A stretch of DNA of 64,000 nucleotides from Cercozoa sp. M6MM (taxonomy: Eukaryota > Endomyxa: Ascetosporea): assembly GCA_040357565.1 (NCBI GenBank), contig JBDODJ010000035.1. One strand, 5' to 3'. The notes under the pieces are model-generated. The model was given only the letters and a program-made list of their open reading frames with translations. It searched no databases and was not told the DNA's origin. Positions 38,943 through 50,500 of this stretch are shown in pieces (positions within the stretch are counted from its first letter, which is position 1; every line of letters begins with the position of its first letter). Both the position numbers and the translations under genes were made by a program.

Positions 38943-39636
38943 AAACTAGCCCATGATGTGGTTACACAGAAACTCAAAGGTTGGCAATTTTTAATGTGGT
39001 TGATGTCTAGTAAAACATTGCTCAGTTGCCGGCGTAGCTCAATGGTAGAGCGCCCATCTGTCCTTCGGGACACCCCAATCGATCTTTCTCTTTCTGGAAA
39101 ATTTGGCCGCCGTAAAGGCGACCGGTTAAGTTGTTGTGGGTAAAGCGGGTGGATCCCGGTTCGAGTCCGGGCGTTGGCACTCCTCTTTTTGCAGTTTTAC
39201 TCCTCTTTTTGCAGTTTTTTGTTTTAACAGTTCCAGCCAGTCTTATACCGTCCCTTTTTGCGTGCGCTGCTGAAAAGCCACTCTCGTACAGTTCGTTTAC
39301 TTGACGGACGGAGTTCATTGCCAATGCACCACATCGGACGAGATGAGACGGTAATTGTAACTTACTCACTATACGTTAGATTAAACCATGATCACTTGTT
39401 GCTCTGCGAGAGCACCTTGATGGTGAACACGAGGTCCGAGTTGGGCGGGATGTCGGCACCCGCACCACGCGAGCCGTACGCCAAGGCAGCACTGTGCATC
39501 TCCCAAACACCAACAAAGTCAAAGTCAAAGTCAAGTTACGAGACACTGAGAGATCGGGGCTACTGAGGGAACATACGGAATGCGAAGCTTGCGGCGGCCA
39601 CCGATGCGCATGCCCTTGAGACCGAGGTCCCAGCCC
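38943..39636 (-). repeat. Parent segment of the inverted duplication
   Basis: Matches 15743-16463 in opposite orientation. Because it contains the intact FKBP gene end, this is the likely source copy. Confidence 0.9.
39028..39179 (+). tRNA. tRNA-like gene with structured insert, copy B
   Basis: Begins GCCGGCGTAGCTCAATGG and ends TTCGAGTCCGGGCGTTGGCA. Acceptor stem (7 bp with two G:U pairs), D arm and T arm are complete. The insert begins around the anticodon loop and contains the hairpin TGTCC-TTCG-GGACA, with the very stable UUCG loop closed by C-G, and a second hairpin GGCCGCC-GTAAA-GGCGACC with one mismatch. A usual eukaryotic tRNA intron sits one base 3' of the anticodon; here the exact splice sites and isotype cannot be fixed by eye. 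GTC follows the conserved U33 if the arms are standard. Confidence 0.7.
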
Positions 39637-41443
39637 TTGATGACCTCGCCGCGACCCAGTGAGAACGAGAAGCCTTGCTCAATGTTGTGATCGAACACGT
39701 GTCCGTTGAGCAGCTCGCCCACGTACTGCCATTGTCACCCGCACACGTGTAATATGACTAGAGAAGAGACAAAAACAAGGTGGCTGGGCGAACCTGAACG
39801 CGCGTGCGACGTCCGTTCTTGAGCACCTTGCCATCGCCAACCGAGAGATCGCGGTACTGTGTGCGCGCCCGAAATTCGAGAGATGTACAACCACAAATAG
39901 TGTTCAGACATACCTCAAGGCCTCGCGGGCCCTTCTGCCACTTCTTGTCCTTCTTGCTCTTGTCCTTCTTGCTCTTGTCCTTCTATACGTACAGGCAGGT
40001 ACATGCCAGAAGAAACTCAAGCCCAAACGAGACACACACAAGGCACCTTCTCGGACGGCGAGGCGTCGGCGGACTGCTTGCGCGACTTCTTGGCCGGCTC
40101 GTCGTCCTCGTCGCGCTGCTCAATGCTGCGCTTCTTCTGGTTCTCCTTGTCCTTCTTGGTCTCCTTCTTCTTGTCCTTCTTGGTCTCCTTCTTCTTGTCC
40201 TTCTTCTTGGTCACCGGAGCCTCCTGCACGTCCTCGTCATCCTGTGCAGTTACAAAACTGGTGACTACGGACGGCCACATACGGGGACAGACCAAAACAA
40301 AGGGGTACCGACGCGGCATCGCCGAAGAGTCGCTGCGTGTGCTTGCCGAGCTCCTGCGCCTGCAGGGCATCCAGCTGTGCCAGCGACATGTCCTCGTCCT
40401 CGTCCTCATCTTCGTCCTCCTATTAGGGCGGGTCGGGGGGAACACAGGTCAACAGAAAGGCAGAAAGGCGTAACATGTGAAGTAGGTACATCAAAGTCGC
40501 CGCCGACGTAGTCGCTGTCGTCTGCGTCATCATCGTTGTCGTTAATGTTGTGCAGTTCGATGTCGTCGTTGTTGATGAAGCTCTCGTCGTACACGTCCTC
40601 CTCCTCGGCCAGTTCGTCCTATTGCACGTTGTCCAGCAGTCCATAAATAACACCAGCAGCATACCATGAGGAATTACCTCCTCGGCGACCGAAGGCGTCT
40701 CCGGGTCGTGCGGGAAGTTCTCCGTGTCCTGGGCCGTGTGGCCTGAGGGGGTGGGAGGTTAGGTGGAGCAAGAGCAGAACAGGTGGTTGTTAAGAGAAAG
40801 ACAAGCAAGTACCCACAAGAGACAGCTCAGCGAGCTTTTCCTCATCGTCGCCCTCAGCAATCAGAATGATCTACAATACAGGAAGTGTAGAGACAGCGTG
40901 TATGTACAGAGGGGAGGATACGTTGTCCAGGCCCGAGAGCGGCAGGTCGAGCGAGAATTGCTCCGTCTGGCCGCTACGAAGCGTGCAAACCTGTGACACA
41001 GACATTAAACATACACATAGCTATATATATATATATATAAACATGCATATTATACATACCTCGTAGATTTCGCTCTCATCAACGCCCTCGTCATCCTGCG
41101 CACCAACCATTCTTCAACAACGCAAGAACAGTTTAACAACGACATAGAAGCATACCTGATCCTCGAGTTCCGTCGGGGCCGACAACACCTTAAGCACGAC
41201 CTTGTCGGCCTCATTGCGCGTCGACAGCGAGACACTGCCCACACAAAAACATGACACTTTAAAATCGGTGAAGGTTCGCAGGGGCGCGCCTTACGTCTTG
41301 AGATGGAAGACAAACTCCTCCGGCACCGGAAGGGCCAGCGGCTCCTCCGAATTCACCTGCGCACACAGGACAGTGATACCACTGGAACATCGGCATGTGG
41401 AAGATCAAGACAATTCTCGCACCTTGACGGCAAAGAACTCCAT
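39392..41443 (-). CDS. Nucleoplasmin-type FKBP peptidyl-prolyl isomerase (Fpr3/FKBP46 class)
   Basis: A nuclear/nucleolar histone chaperone and prolyl isomerase. Start at 41443 (MEFFAVK), then a nucleoplasmin-like N-terminal domain (NSEEPLALPVPEEFVFHLK, VVLKVLSAPTELEDQ, CTLRSGQTEQFSLDLPL, LSGLDNIILIAEG). Acidic exons follow (DEDEDEDEDED at about 40420-40385, and Asp/Asn-rich at about 40590-40500), then a Lys-rich stretch (KKDKKKETKKDKKKETKK, about 40220-40150). The C-terminal FKBP domain has YRDLSVGDGKVLKNGR, HVFDHNIEQGFSFSLGRG, EVIKGWDLGLKGMRIGGRRK and LAYGSRGAGADIPPN. Stop TGA at 39392-39394. The 3' end of this gene was copied to 15743-15990. Confidence 0.9.
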
Positions 41444-41698
41444 ATGAGCGCGCAATTATACAAAGTGCACAAAAACACAACAGGTGTCTGCGTACGCACT
41501 GTCGCACAGGCGGAGGCGCGGATATCTTTATTGGCTCCCGAAGAGCCGAAACTGAGCCCATGCACTTATTCAGAAGTCCGTAAGCTCGAGACAAGAGAGC
41601 AGGCGATCGCACGTGCTGTTACGGCAGCTATACTGTCAGTGCAGGCTAGAAGCTTCAAAGTTCAAAGCGTGAGCTGCCGGGAGTCTGGTGGATCCGGA
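41444..41698. promoter_or_regulatory. Divergent promoter region, FKBP / CLEC16A
   Basis: 255 bp between outward-facing start codons. No motif I would name. Confidence 0.4.
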
Positions 41699-43116
41699 AT
41701 GATTCGCCGCTGGCTCGAGCAGCGCCGGCAGCAGCAGAAGTACTCGCTGGGTGCGTTGAGGTCCTGTCCTTCCTTCCATCTGCAAACGTTGATGTTAAAG
41801 TCATCTATTTCCTGCAGAGGCTCTGAAGCGGCATCATACGACTCTGCTGCGCGAGCCAGAAATCACAGCGCGCAACTGTAGTCTTGTGATCGAGGTACAG
41901 TCACATAGTTCTTCCTGTACACTTCCTGCATACACTTGTACTTTTGTACATGATGTCCGTCCACATGTATCTGATTGTTCTGATTCAGACGCTGCGTGCG
42001 ATTGCCGAGCTGCTGATCTGGGGTGAGCAACAACGCGATGCGCGCTTCTTCGCCTTCTTTGCCGAGCACTGTAGTTTTACCCGCCTTTTTCCCCCCCCCC
42101 CTTTACCCGCCTTTTACTCTCCTTTACCCCGCCCCCTTCATCCCTGCCCCTCTGTAGCCATGCTGCAGCACTTTGTGCGCCTGCTGGACCAGGAGCACGT
42201 GACGTCGGCCGTCAAGACGCAGATTCTGCAGTCGCTGTCGATCATCGTGGCCAACCTGCAGCAGGACGTGTCTGGTACAATTGTACCTGGCCTGTTTGCC
42301 CCCCTTGACTAGCACGGTGTGCACCCCCTTAACTGCGTATGTGTGTCCGACAGTGTACTACCTGCTGTCCAACAACGTCGTGAACGATCTGATCGTGCAC
42401 CGTCACTTTGACTTTTCGGACGAGGAACTGCTCGGCTACTTTGTGTCCTTCCTGCGCACGCTGTCCTGTCGCCTCAATGTCAACACGGTACCGTTGGTTT
42501 GTACCGGGTCCGTTTGTACCAGCCTTGTCCATTTGTACCTGTGGTTCTGCCTGTGCACAGCTGCAGTTCTTCTTCAATGCGCAAGCCAATGACTTTCCGC
42601 TCTACTCGGGTACGCTCTGAGTGATCGCACCGTCACTGAGTGATCGATCAGTGATCGACACTGACTGGACTGACTGAGAGCTAAATTGACACGTGCGCAG
42701 AGGCCATTCGGTTCTTCCACCACCCGGAGCGCATGGTGCGCGTCGCCGTGCGCACCGTCACGCTGCACGTGTAGTTTGGGGGGGGGGGGGGGGGGGGGGG
42801 GGGNNNNNNNNNNNNNNNNNNNNNNNNNNNNNNNNNNNNNNNNNNNNNNNNNNNNNNNNNNNNNNNNNNNNNNNNNNNNNNNNNNNNNNNNNNNNNNNNN
42901 NNNTCGGCCAGTTTCCGTCTGTCGGTGGCGGATTCGGAGCTGCGTCGCTTCATTCTGGATCAGTACACACTAGACACTTTTGCTGGGTGGTCCAGATGGA
43001 CGGTACACTTTGTACCTGTAGGACAGCGGTGCCGTACTTTTCCAACCTCGTGTGGTTCGTGCGACGCGAGTGCGTGGCCTTGTCGGCGCTCACGCAGCGG
43101 CACCAGGTGTGTATCT

Positions 43117-43156
<40 letters not shown>

Positions 43157-44338
43157 NNNNNNNNNNNNNNNNNNNNNNNNNNNNNNNNNNNNNNNNNNNN
43201 NNNNNNNNNNNNNNNNNNNNNNNNNNNNNNNNNNNNNNNNNNNNNNNNNNNNNNNNCCCCCCCCCCCGCAGGAGACGCCGCAGAAGAACACAGCGACTCG
43301 CATCAGGTACTGAGTGACCACGTGGCTGACAGAGTGAGCACGTGGTCGATCACGTGGTTGAGTGAGCACGTGGTCGATCACGTGGTTGAGTGACCACGTG
43401 GGTGACTGAGTGACCACGTGACTGGGTGATCAGTGCCAAGAGCGACGAGATTCTCGACTTTCTGTTCTACTGCAACGACATCTTCGCTCTCGGCATCGCC
43501 GATCTGTCGCAGGCGCTGCTGGACCAGCTGCTGTCGCATCTGGTGTCTTACCCCCCTCCTCCTGTCCGCGCGGATGCACACTGGCCCCTTTATCCTGCTG
43601 CACCCCCTGATTCTTGACCCTGAACCTTGGACCCTTGACCCTGTACCCTTGACCTTGGACCCTTGACACAGATAGTGCCGGTACTGGTGGGTTCGCTGTG
43701 GTCGCCCGAGATGCCAGCGCTCGACCTGGAGGGTTTTACCCCCTTCTTCCCCCCCCCCCCCCTTCCCCCTTCATACTCCCCTACCCCTCCCCTCCTTTTT
43801 CCCCCCCCCCCCGCGTCGGTAGCCGATGTCGAAGTGAAGCGCTGTCCGTCGGCGCATTTTGAGTTTCTGACACAGGTGTGTTCCATGTGTACACTGGTCC
43901 GTGTGTACACTGGTCCGTGTATACTGTCCATGTGTACACTGGTCCGTGTATACTGTCCATGTGTACCTGTCCATGTGTACACTGGTCCGTGTGTACACTG
44001 TTTCTATGCTGGGCCGGGTCAGAGCAAGAGCACGCCGCGACTGCTGCCGCGCGTGGCGGCGTATCTGCTGACGCAGGTGACCTGTTTTNNNNNNNNNNNN
44101 NNNNNNNNNNNNNNNNNNNNNNNNNNNNNNNNNNNNNNNNNNNNNNNNNNNNNNNNNNNNNNNNNNNNNNNNNNNNNNNNNNNNNNNNCCCCCCCCCCCT
44201 CTGTTTACTCCTCTGTACTCCCTCTTACCGCTCTCATTTACCCCCCTCCCCCCAGGTGCTGGACGTGTTCGACTATGACGTGCTGGTGAATGCCGTTGTC
44301 ACATGTACCCTCGCTTCTTGTGGTATGTGTGTGTTGTA

Positions 44339-44370
<32 letters not shown>

Positions 44371-44744
44371 GTTGTATTGGTGCGTCCGCGCGGACACAGG
44401 CGTGTTCAACGAGCGGCCGCCGCAGCTGCTGCGGCAGCTGATCGAGGAGCCGCCGGCCTTCCCGGTGCAGTGCTCGGTGGCGGTGGCGACGGCGCTGTGT
44501 CCGACACTGTACGTGCAGCAGCGATCGCCTCATTCCTACGCAGCGATCACTGATCGATCAGTATCATCGTCACCGTCAGTGGTTACTCCAGTGGTCACTC
44601 AAGTGGTCACTCCAGTGGTCACTTCGGCCGTCACTCCCGTGGGCAGTCCGATGGGCAGCACACCGACGCGCGAGGCGCCGCCGTGCCAGCCGCACCCGCA
44701 GCAGCTGCTGGACGACCTGGCACAACAACAACAACAACAACAGC

Positions 44745-44817
<73 letters not shown>

Positions 44818-47092
44818 CAATGATGCCAGTGACGGTGTCACCGATGATACCACTGACACTGACGGTGACACTAACGGTGACACGGACGGTGACACCACAC
44901 TCCTGGACCGCAATGTGCTGCAGCCGCGCGGACAGCTGCCGCTGCTCCAGCAGCTGTCGTCGCCGATCTCGCGTCGCGACGACCTGCGCGCCTGCCTGTC
45001 GCGTACACTCTGCCCCCCCTTAACCAACCTGCCCCTTAACCAACCTGCCCCTTAACCGACCTGCCCCTTAACCAACCTGCCCCTTAACCAACCTGCCCCT
45101 TAACCNNNNNNNNNNTAACCAACCTGCCCCTTAACCAACCTGCCCCTTAACCAACCTGCCCCCTTAATCCTGCTCCTTAACTGACACTCCCTTAAGTATA
45201 CATTGTTGTAGGCAACCGCGCGCGCAGTTTCGTCGTGTCGCAGCTCAACGGCGACGACGCCTCTGTCGCTGTGTGGTATGCCCCCTTAGCCCCCTTACCC
45301 CTTTACCCCCCTACCCCCTTACCCCTTTTACCCACGTTACCCTCTTACCCCCCTCTTGCCTCTCCCCCTCCAGTGCGGCATTGGCGCTGGCGGCGACGTC
45401 GTCGGTGGCGCACGCCGACGTGCTCAGTGGGTGCGTGGGCCTTTCTGGTATTTGTCTGGGTGGGGGTGCTGTGTCCGCGTGGATGTGCGTGTCTGTGCAG
45501 CTGCGGTCTGCTGCCGCCGAAGCGACTGCGGCGACGCCGTCTGCTGCAGTCGCTTCTGCTGGACGATGTGGCTGATCGATCAGACGGTGTGGTTGATCGA
45601 TCAGACGGTGTGACTGACGGTGACACTACTGATACCGACGGTGGTGATACTGAGTGCCCGGAGTACTCTGACCTGGTGGAGTCGCTGGTGGCGGTGCTGT
45701 CGCGCGACTCGCTGCGCGTGGCCTCACTGTACCACTCTCTGACTGGGGGATCATCTCTGACTGGGGGATCATCTCTGACTGGGGGATCATCTCTGAATGG
45801 GGGATCATCTCTGAATGGGTGATCATCTGGGTGCAGGTCGCTGCTGTGCTCGCTGTGCGACCGACTGGCCGTATGCCCTTATGATTATAGGTAGACTTCG
45901 GTCTGTGTGTGTGTGTACATGTGTGTTCGCGCGGAGCAGCACCCGTCGCTGATACCGTCGCACGCGGCGGCACTGGCACGTGCGCTGGCATGTGCGCGTC
46001 GCCACGTGGCCACTGTGTTCGGTTGCGAGACGGCACCGTCGCAGTCTGCCGAGACGAGTGAGGAGGAGGAGTCGCCGCTGGCTGGCATGCTGCTCGACGT
46101 CGTCGAACACGAGTGGCTCGCGCTGTGCAAGGTGTGATTACCCCCCTGTTTACCCCCCTGTTTACCCCTCTGTTTACCCCTCTGTTTACCCCCCTGTTTA
46201 CCCCTCTGTTTACCCCCCTGTTTACCCCNNNNNNNNNNNNNNNNNNNNNNNNNNNNNNNNNNNNNNNNNNNNNNNNNNNNNNNNNNNNNNNNNNNNNNNN
46301 NNNNNNNNNNNNNNNNNNNNNNNNNNNNCCCCCCCCCCCGTGTTGTTAGGTGGTGCGCTACCTGCTGCTGCGTCGGCTGTCGCAGCGACTGGGCGACGGT
46401 AGTGCCGAGTTGGCGATCTTCGAGGCACCGTCGATTCGGGCCTGTCAGGTAGACCACGCGCACTTCGACTCTCTCTTTCTGGTCTTGTGTTCTTGTATTT
46501 GTGTTCTTGTATTTCTTTTGTTGTGTTTCTCGTTTGTATTTGAGGATGGGGTGTGTGTCAGACGCTCAGTTCGGCCAGTCTGTCGCTGGTGCCGGTGCGC
46601 GTGCCGTCGCCGGGAACGCCGCGTGGAGTGCGACTCTTCGCGTGGCTACAGGATGACTTCCTGTGCCTCGTGACGCCGCATGTATTCTTTACCCCCTCGT
46701 CCCCTGCCTTCCCTCCAACCCCCCCCCCCCCCCGCGCTGTAGGAAGAGGAACACGTCAAGGTGCTGATGGCCGTTCCGATGCACGCTTTGACGGCACGCG
46801 AGGACGGTATCAATACGCTGAGTCTGCGGATTCGTGCGCCACATAAGGTGCTTGCATAATGTACATGGATGGACATGCATGTCTATGTATATTGTATATG
46901 TGTATTATATATATATATCGAATGTATAAAATGTCTGTGTGTGGGCAGCCGCATGCCTCTTGTCGCATCGTCGAGGGCACGCATGACCGGCCGCAGTGGC
47001 TGCTGCGTCTCGCCTTCTTTGGCGACGACATGGCTCTGCGTACCACGCTTGCTTTTGTGCAGCACCACCGCACGTACATTGTCCCTCTGATT

Positions 47093-47153
<61 letters not shown>

Positions 47154-47163
47154 NNNNNNNNNN

Positions 47164-47213
<50 letters not shown>

Positions 47214-47357
47214 CCTCGGCATTGCACTGCTTGCTACAGGAGGAGGCGCCGCCAAATGCTGCGGCAGCTGCGCGCCTTGTTCGCCGGCGAGTCGACCGCG
47301 CCTCCTGCTGGAGCTGCCGAGCACGTCGGCCCCACTGACAGCCAACCGCGGAAGTAA
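41699..47357 (+). CDS. CLEC16A/TT9-family protein (FPL domain)
   Basis: CLEC16A-type proteins act in endolysosomal trafficking and mitophagy/autophagy. The start at 41699 (MIRRWLEQRRQQQKYSLG) leads into TLRAIAELLIWGEQQRDAR, LQHFVRLLDQEHV, TQILQSLSIIVANLQQDVS, YYLLSNNVVNDLIVH, FDFSDEELLGYFVSFLRTLS, FFFNAQANDFPLYSEAIRFF, HPERMVRVAVRTVTLHV and TAVPYFSNLVWFV, a near-continuous match to the FPL domain. Later exons include KSDEILDFLFYCND. A polyglutamine tract (44720-44816) sits in an exon with Asp/Thr-rich repeats. The C-terminus has RPQWLLRLAFFGDDMALR and RRRRQMLRQLRALFAGE, ending at TAA 47355-47357. Four 100-N gaps (42804, 43157, 44089, 46229) and two 10-N gaps (45106, 47154) all fall in introns made of G, C or repeat tracts. 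Confidence 0.88.
42779..42903. other. G homopolymer and 100-N gap in a CLEC16A intron
   Basis: About 25 G, then N at 42804-42903. The exons on either side (ending LHV, beginning FRLSVADSELRRF) join in frame. Confidence 0.85.
43120..43266. other. G run, 100-N gap and C run in a CLEC16A intron
   Basis: About 37 G, N at 43157-43256, then C. A G run joined to a C run across a gap could be a mis-join or an unresolved fold-back. Confidence 0.8.
43310..43430 (+). repeat. CACGTGG/TGATCA-type tandem repeat in a CLEC16A intron
   Basis: Repeats of about 34 bp built from GAGTGAGCACGTGGTCGATC and related units fill this short intron. Confidence 0.8.
43875..44008 (+). repeat. TGTACACTGGTCCGTG tandem repeat in a CLEC16A intron
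   Basis: Alternating TGTACACTGGTCCG and TATACTGTCCATG units, private to this intron. Confidence 0.8.
44089..44199. other. 100-N gap and C run in a CLEC16A intron
   Basis: N at 44089-44188 followed by a C run and a pyrimidine-rich acceptor region. Confidence 0.9.
44720..44816 (+). repeat. Polyglutamine-coding CAA/CAG tract
   Basis: About 32 glutamine codons, mostly CAA with scattered CAG, within a CLEC16A exon. Confidence 0.95.
45010..45165 (+). repeat. CCCCTTAACCAACCTG minisatellite with 10-N gap
   Basis: A 16-bp unit repeated about nine times with very little divergence, around N at 45106-45115, in a CLEC16A intron. Confidence 0.9.
46138..46338 (+). repeat. TGTTTACCCC repeat, 100-N gap and C run
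   Basis: About eight 12-bp units (CCCTGTTTACCC/CTCTGTTTACCC), N at 46229-46328, then a C run, in a CLEC16A intron. Confidence 0.9.
47097..47210 (+). repeat. (CT)n intron with 10-N gap
   Basis: CT repeat on both sides of N at 47154-47163 in the last CLEC16A intron. Confidence 0.95.
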
Positions 47358-47524
47358 CGCAAGTCTACTGTACGAGTCGGTCACGTCACAGCTCTAAAGC
47401 GAAATCTACTATCTGTGTACTCGGCGGCGACCGTACCGCGACGGTACGCCGTATGATTGGGATTTAATGTCGAGCGGTCTGCGCTGTCTGACGGGTGCTC
47501 CAGTCAAGTCAAAAACAAACTATG

Positions 47525-50500
47525 TCAGTGGCGGAAGGGTTGAAGGCGACCAAGGTCAAGTTTTAAACTTTGCCCGCGCCTTGCTGTACATTTGAATACA
47601 CGAGGCAAAGATACAGCAAACACCGTTGATGGGTTGAAAAAGAAGCGTAAAAGGTACGTACACTGTGGAATATCGTCACGTGGCAGAAGGTCGTGATCTC
47701 CGACTTCGAGTTCGTTAAAGCCAAAAAGTGCGAGGTTCGCATCAGACAAGGCGCGGTCCAGTCGTCGTGCTTCAAATGAGTCAGCGTAAAATGCTATCGT
47801 TTGTAACCCAAAACAAACGAAGGTGTGGCACTGCATACCAGAACGCGTTGTGTCGTCGCCGTGGCGTTCAAGTGTGCGCACGACACTCCGAGAGAAGAAG
47901 GTACGGTTTTCCACAGGCTCTCCGTTTTCTTCAGAGACAGTACACTCATTGCACAGATAGTCGGTACAGTAGCCTTTTGGTGTATCCCAAAACCTACCGG
48001 AGTCAGAGAAGCGAAACGTTGGCTTCGGTATCAACTGATCGGCGAGTGCTGCCCACCCAAGTTTCGCTTGTGGTATCGCTGGTGCAGATGCCAGGTGCTT
48101 TCTTGCCTCCTCTCCCTTGCCTGTAAGAAACGCTTCACACTTTAATATCTACATATATCGGTCTAAATCAAGTACGAACCATTTGCGCGCAGACGCCGCG
48201 CACTCATGGTGCGGCGCAAGTTTGCACGTTCGGCATGTGTGCGATTACGCGAGCGGAGAAATGACATTGACGTCTCTGAAAGTAGCATCTTGAGATGCAG
48301 AATCGCAGGCAAGTGTATCATCCTTAAACCCACCTGCAGTGTACTGTTGCTCCCGATGCGAGTTGAGGCGTCGTATCGCCGAACGACGGGGTGTCGGCTA
48401 AAGGCAACATAGCAAAAATGGCACGTTGTTTTGTCATGCACATGGCGACAGCGAATGACTACCGAGGTAGCAGCACGCTGATGAGAATACAGTGTGGGTG
48501 CACTGAGTTGCAAAAATTGCTTGTGGGGAAGGGAGTGCGTGGGGAGGGACAATCGAGGCACTGCAGAATGTACAACGCACAATCAAATATGCGTATAGTA
48601 ATGACATACCGTTGGTCATACGCAACGGTACTTTCAGCTGCAGGTCCCACATGTTTCCTGGTGCAAGGTCTCCGATTTTCGTGAGACACGCTTTGCATGA
48701 ATCCATAAAACTAATCTACTTCTACTTCAAACATTGCATTTTTGAATTGCACCTGTGCGCGAGAAAGAGAGGACCGAAGGCACGCTCTTCGGCTCAGTGT
48801 TGGAGGCCACAAGCAGCGTGTCTGCCTTTTGGAGTCCGTTAATCACACCTACACAGATTAACGCTTTCAGTTCTCTTCCATACCACACTGGCAGCGTACC
48901 GTCACTGACGCGACAGGAGGCGGTGACAGGAATAGATGACTTCGACACCAAGCGACGAGCTGCATACAACGAGGCACTTTGTTGGTTTGCGACGTTGCGG
49001 CACACCTGCAGTAAATACCACAAACTGTCAACAGGCAAGCTACTGGTGCAGTTCGAACCAGGTTTACCTGAGAAAAGTCTAAAAGTGCGACGCGACCATT
49101 TGAGAGTCCAAGTGCAACAAAAGCACCCTCAAGTTCGCATATCGCTGATACATAAACGCGTGTGCAGTGTTCGTCGCTGTCGCGCGGAGAAGTTGTCTTC
49201 CCCCGAAAACTCGACAATTTGTGGTGCTTTGTAGATTTCCGCAAAACGTCGCCAATTCGACATCGCTGCAGCATTTGAAAGCGCATTAAGCTAGGCGGCA
49301 GTCCCCAGATGTCAAGTTCACCATTGTCCCAGCACAGTAACAGAATGGGTGCGAGCGTGCTGTCCTCAGGATGTAGAACCGTGGCTGTAGTTACTTGAGC
49401 GACGCTTTGAGTGACAACTTGACTGCGGTGAAGTCAAGAGGCCTCTGTGAATGCAGTGAGAAAAATGAAGTGGAAGCAGTAAGTTTACACGTGTTCGCCG
49501 GTGCGCGATGAGTCAAACTGCGATTCCGGTGCCAAATAGCTGACGGAAGGAAGTGTATCTGTTTTTCGCAGTTGTCGTAGCTAAATATACACAGTGCCAG
49601 CGTAGCGAATTTCTATTTACCAACTCGTATACTTGATTTACGGAATCACAAAATTGATATACGGTGTGGGAGTCGTAGAAAACGAGAGAAGACGAGAGAA
49701 TAGCAATACAGACACCATCTTTCGGGTCCAGCAGGCAGTCCACAATGGGCTCGTTTACATCCTGGAGACAAGGGATATGACAGATTCACTGCCCTTTCGC
49801 TAGGAAAAAGCAAACACACCTCCATTCGTAATGCCCAGATTCGAGAGACATCATCTTTGCCGATGTTGCTGTCGTTTTCAGGTGCAGGAGGCGAAATGTT
49901 TGGAGGTGCATACCTTGCGTGAGACAAGTCTCCACCTCCAGAAGCGGCGATGCTGTGAAGACAGCAAGGGAATACAGTGGGCACACTCATCCCACCAGAA
50001 GCGCAGTTTAGGAGTGTTTGAATACCTAATCAGAAGCGAAGAACTAGAACCGTATGCAAACAACCGCTCTCCCACAGGGTCAAAGCGCACGTGCTGCATG
50101 GTGTCGGCAGGTATTCTTAACTTGACCGCCGCGTTGGGGCGAAGTCGCAAGTCGAGTCGTCGCACAATCTCGCCAGCTGCTGCGTTGCATTCTAGCAGCA
50201 CACCTCCAAGTAGCACGATCCAAAGCAGGTCTGGTCTATCATCTCGGTGGTCACAAAACTGCAAGTCCTGAATACGTGCCCATGCTGCGAGCGAGACGAC
50301 GTGTTCAAGTGCACCATCTGCGAGATTGAAGATGCGTACTTCGCGAGAATTTTTAGGTGCCGTTGCAATCAAGTGCGATGCCGGCTGCGTCGACATCAAC
50401 AAGGCCACACCTCCAACTGCGTCAAAGGTTTCTTTCGTCGAAGACTCATCGCAAGTGTGCACCTGAAGGACCCCTGTTCCCAGACTCATGAAGCGCACCG

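Noticed and set aside
45010..45165. CCTTAACC arrays as interstitial telomere repeats
   Set aside because: The unit is 16 bp with an AACCTG part and is confined to one intron.
46138..46228. TGTTTAC units as forkhead binding sites, and arrays as CRISPR-like
   Set aside because: They form strand-biased intron minisatellites in a eukaryotic gene. There are no unique spacers, and the forkhead match is incidental.
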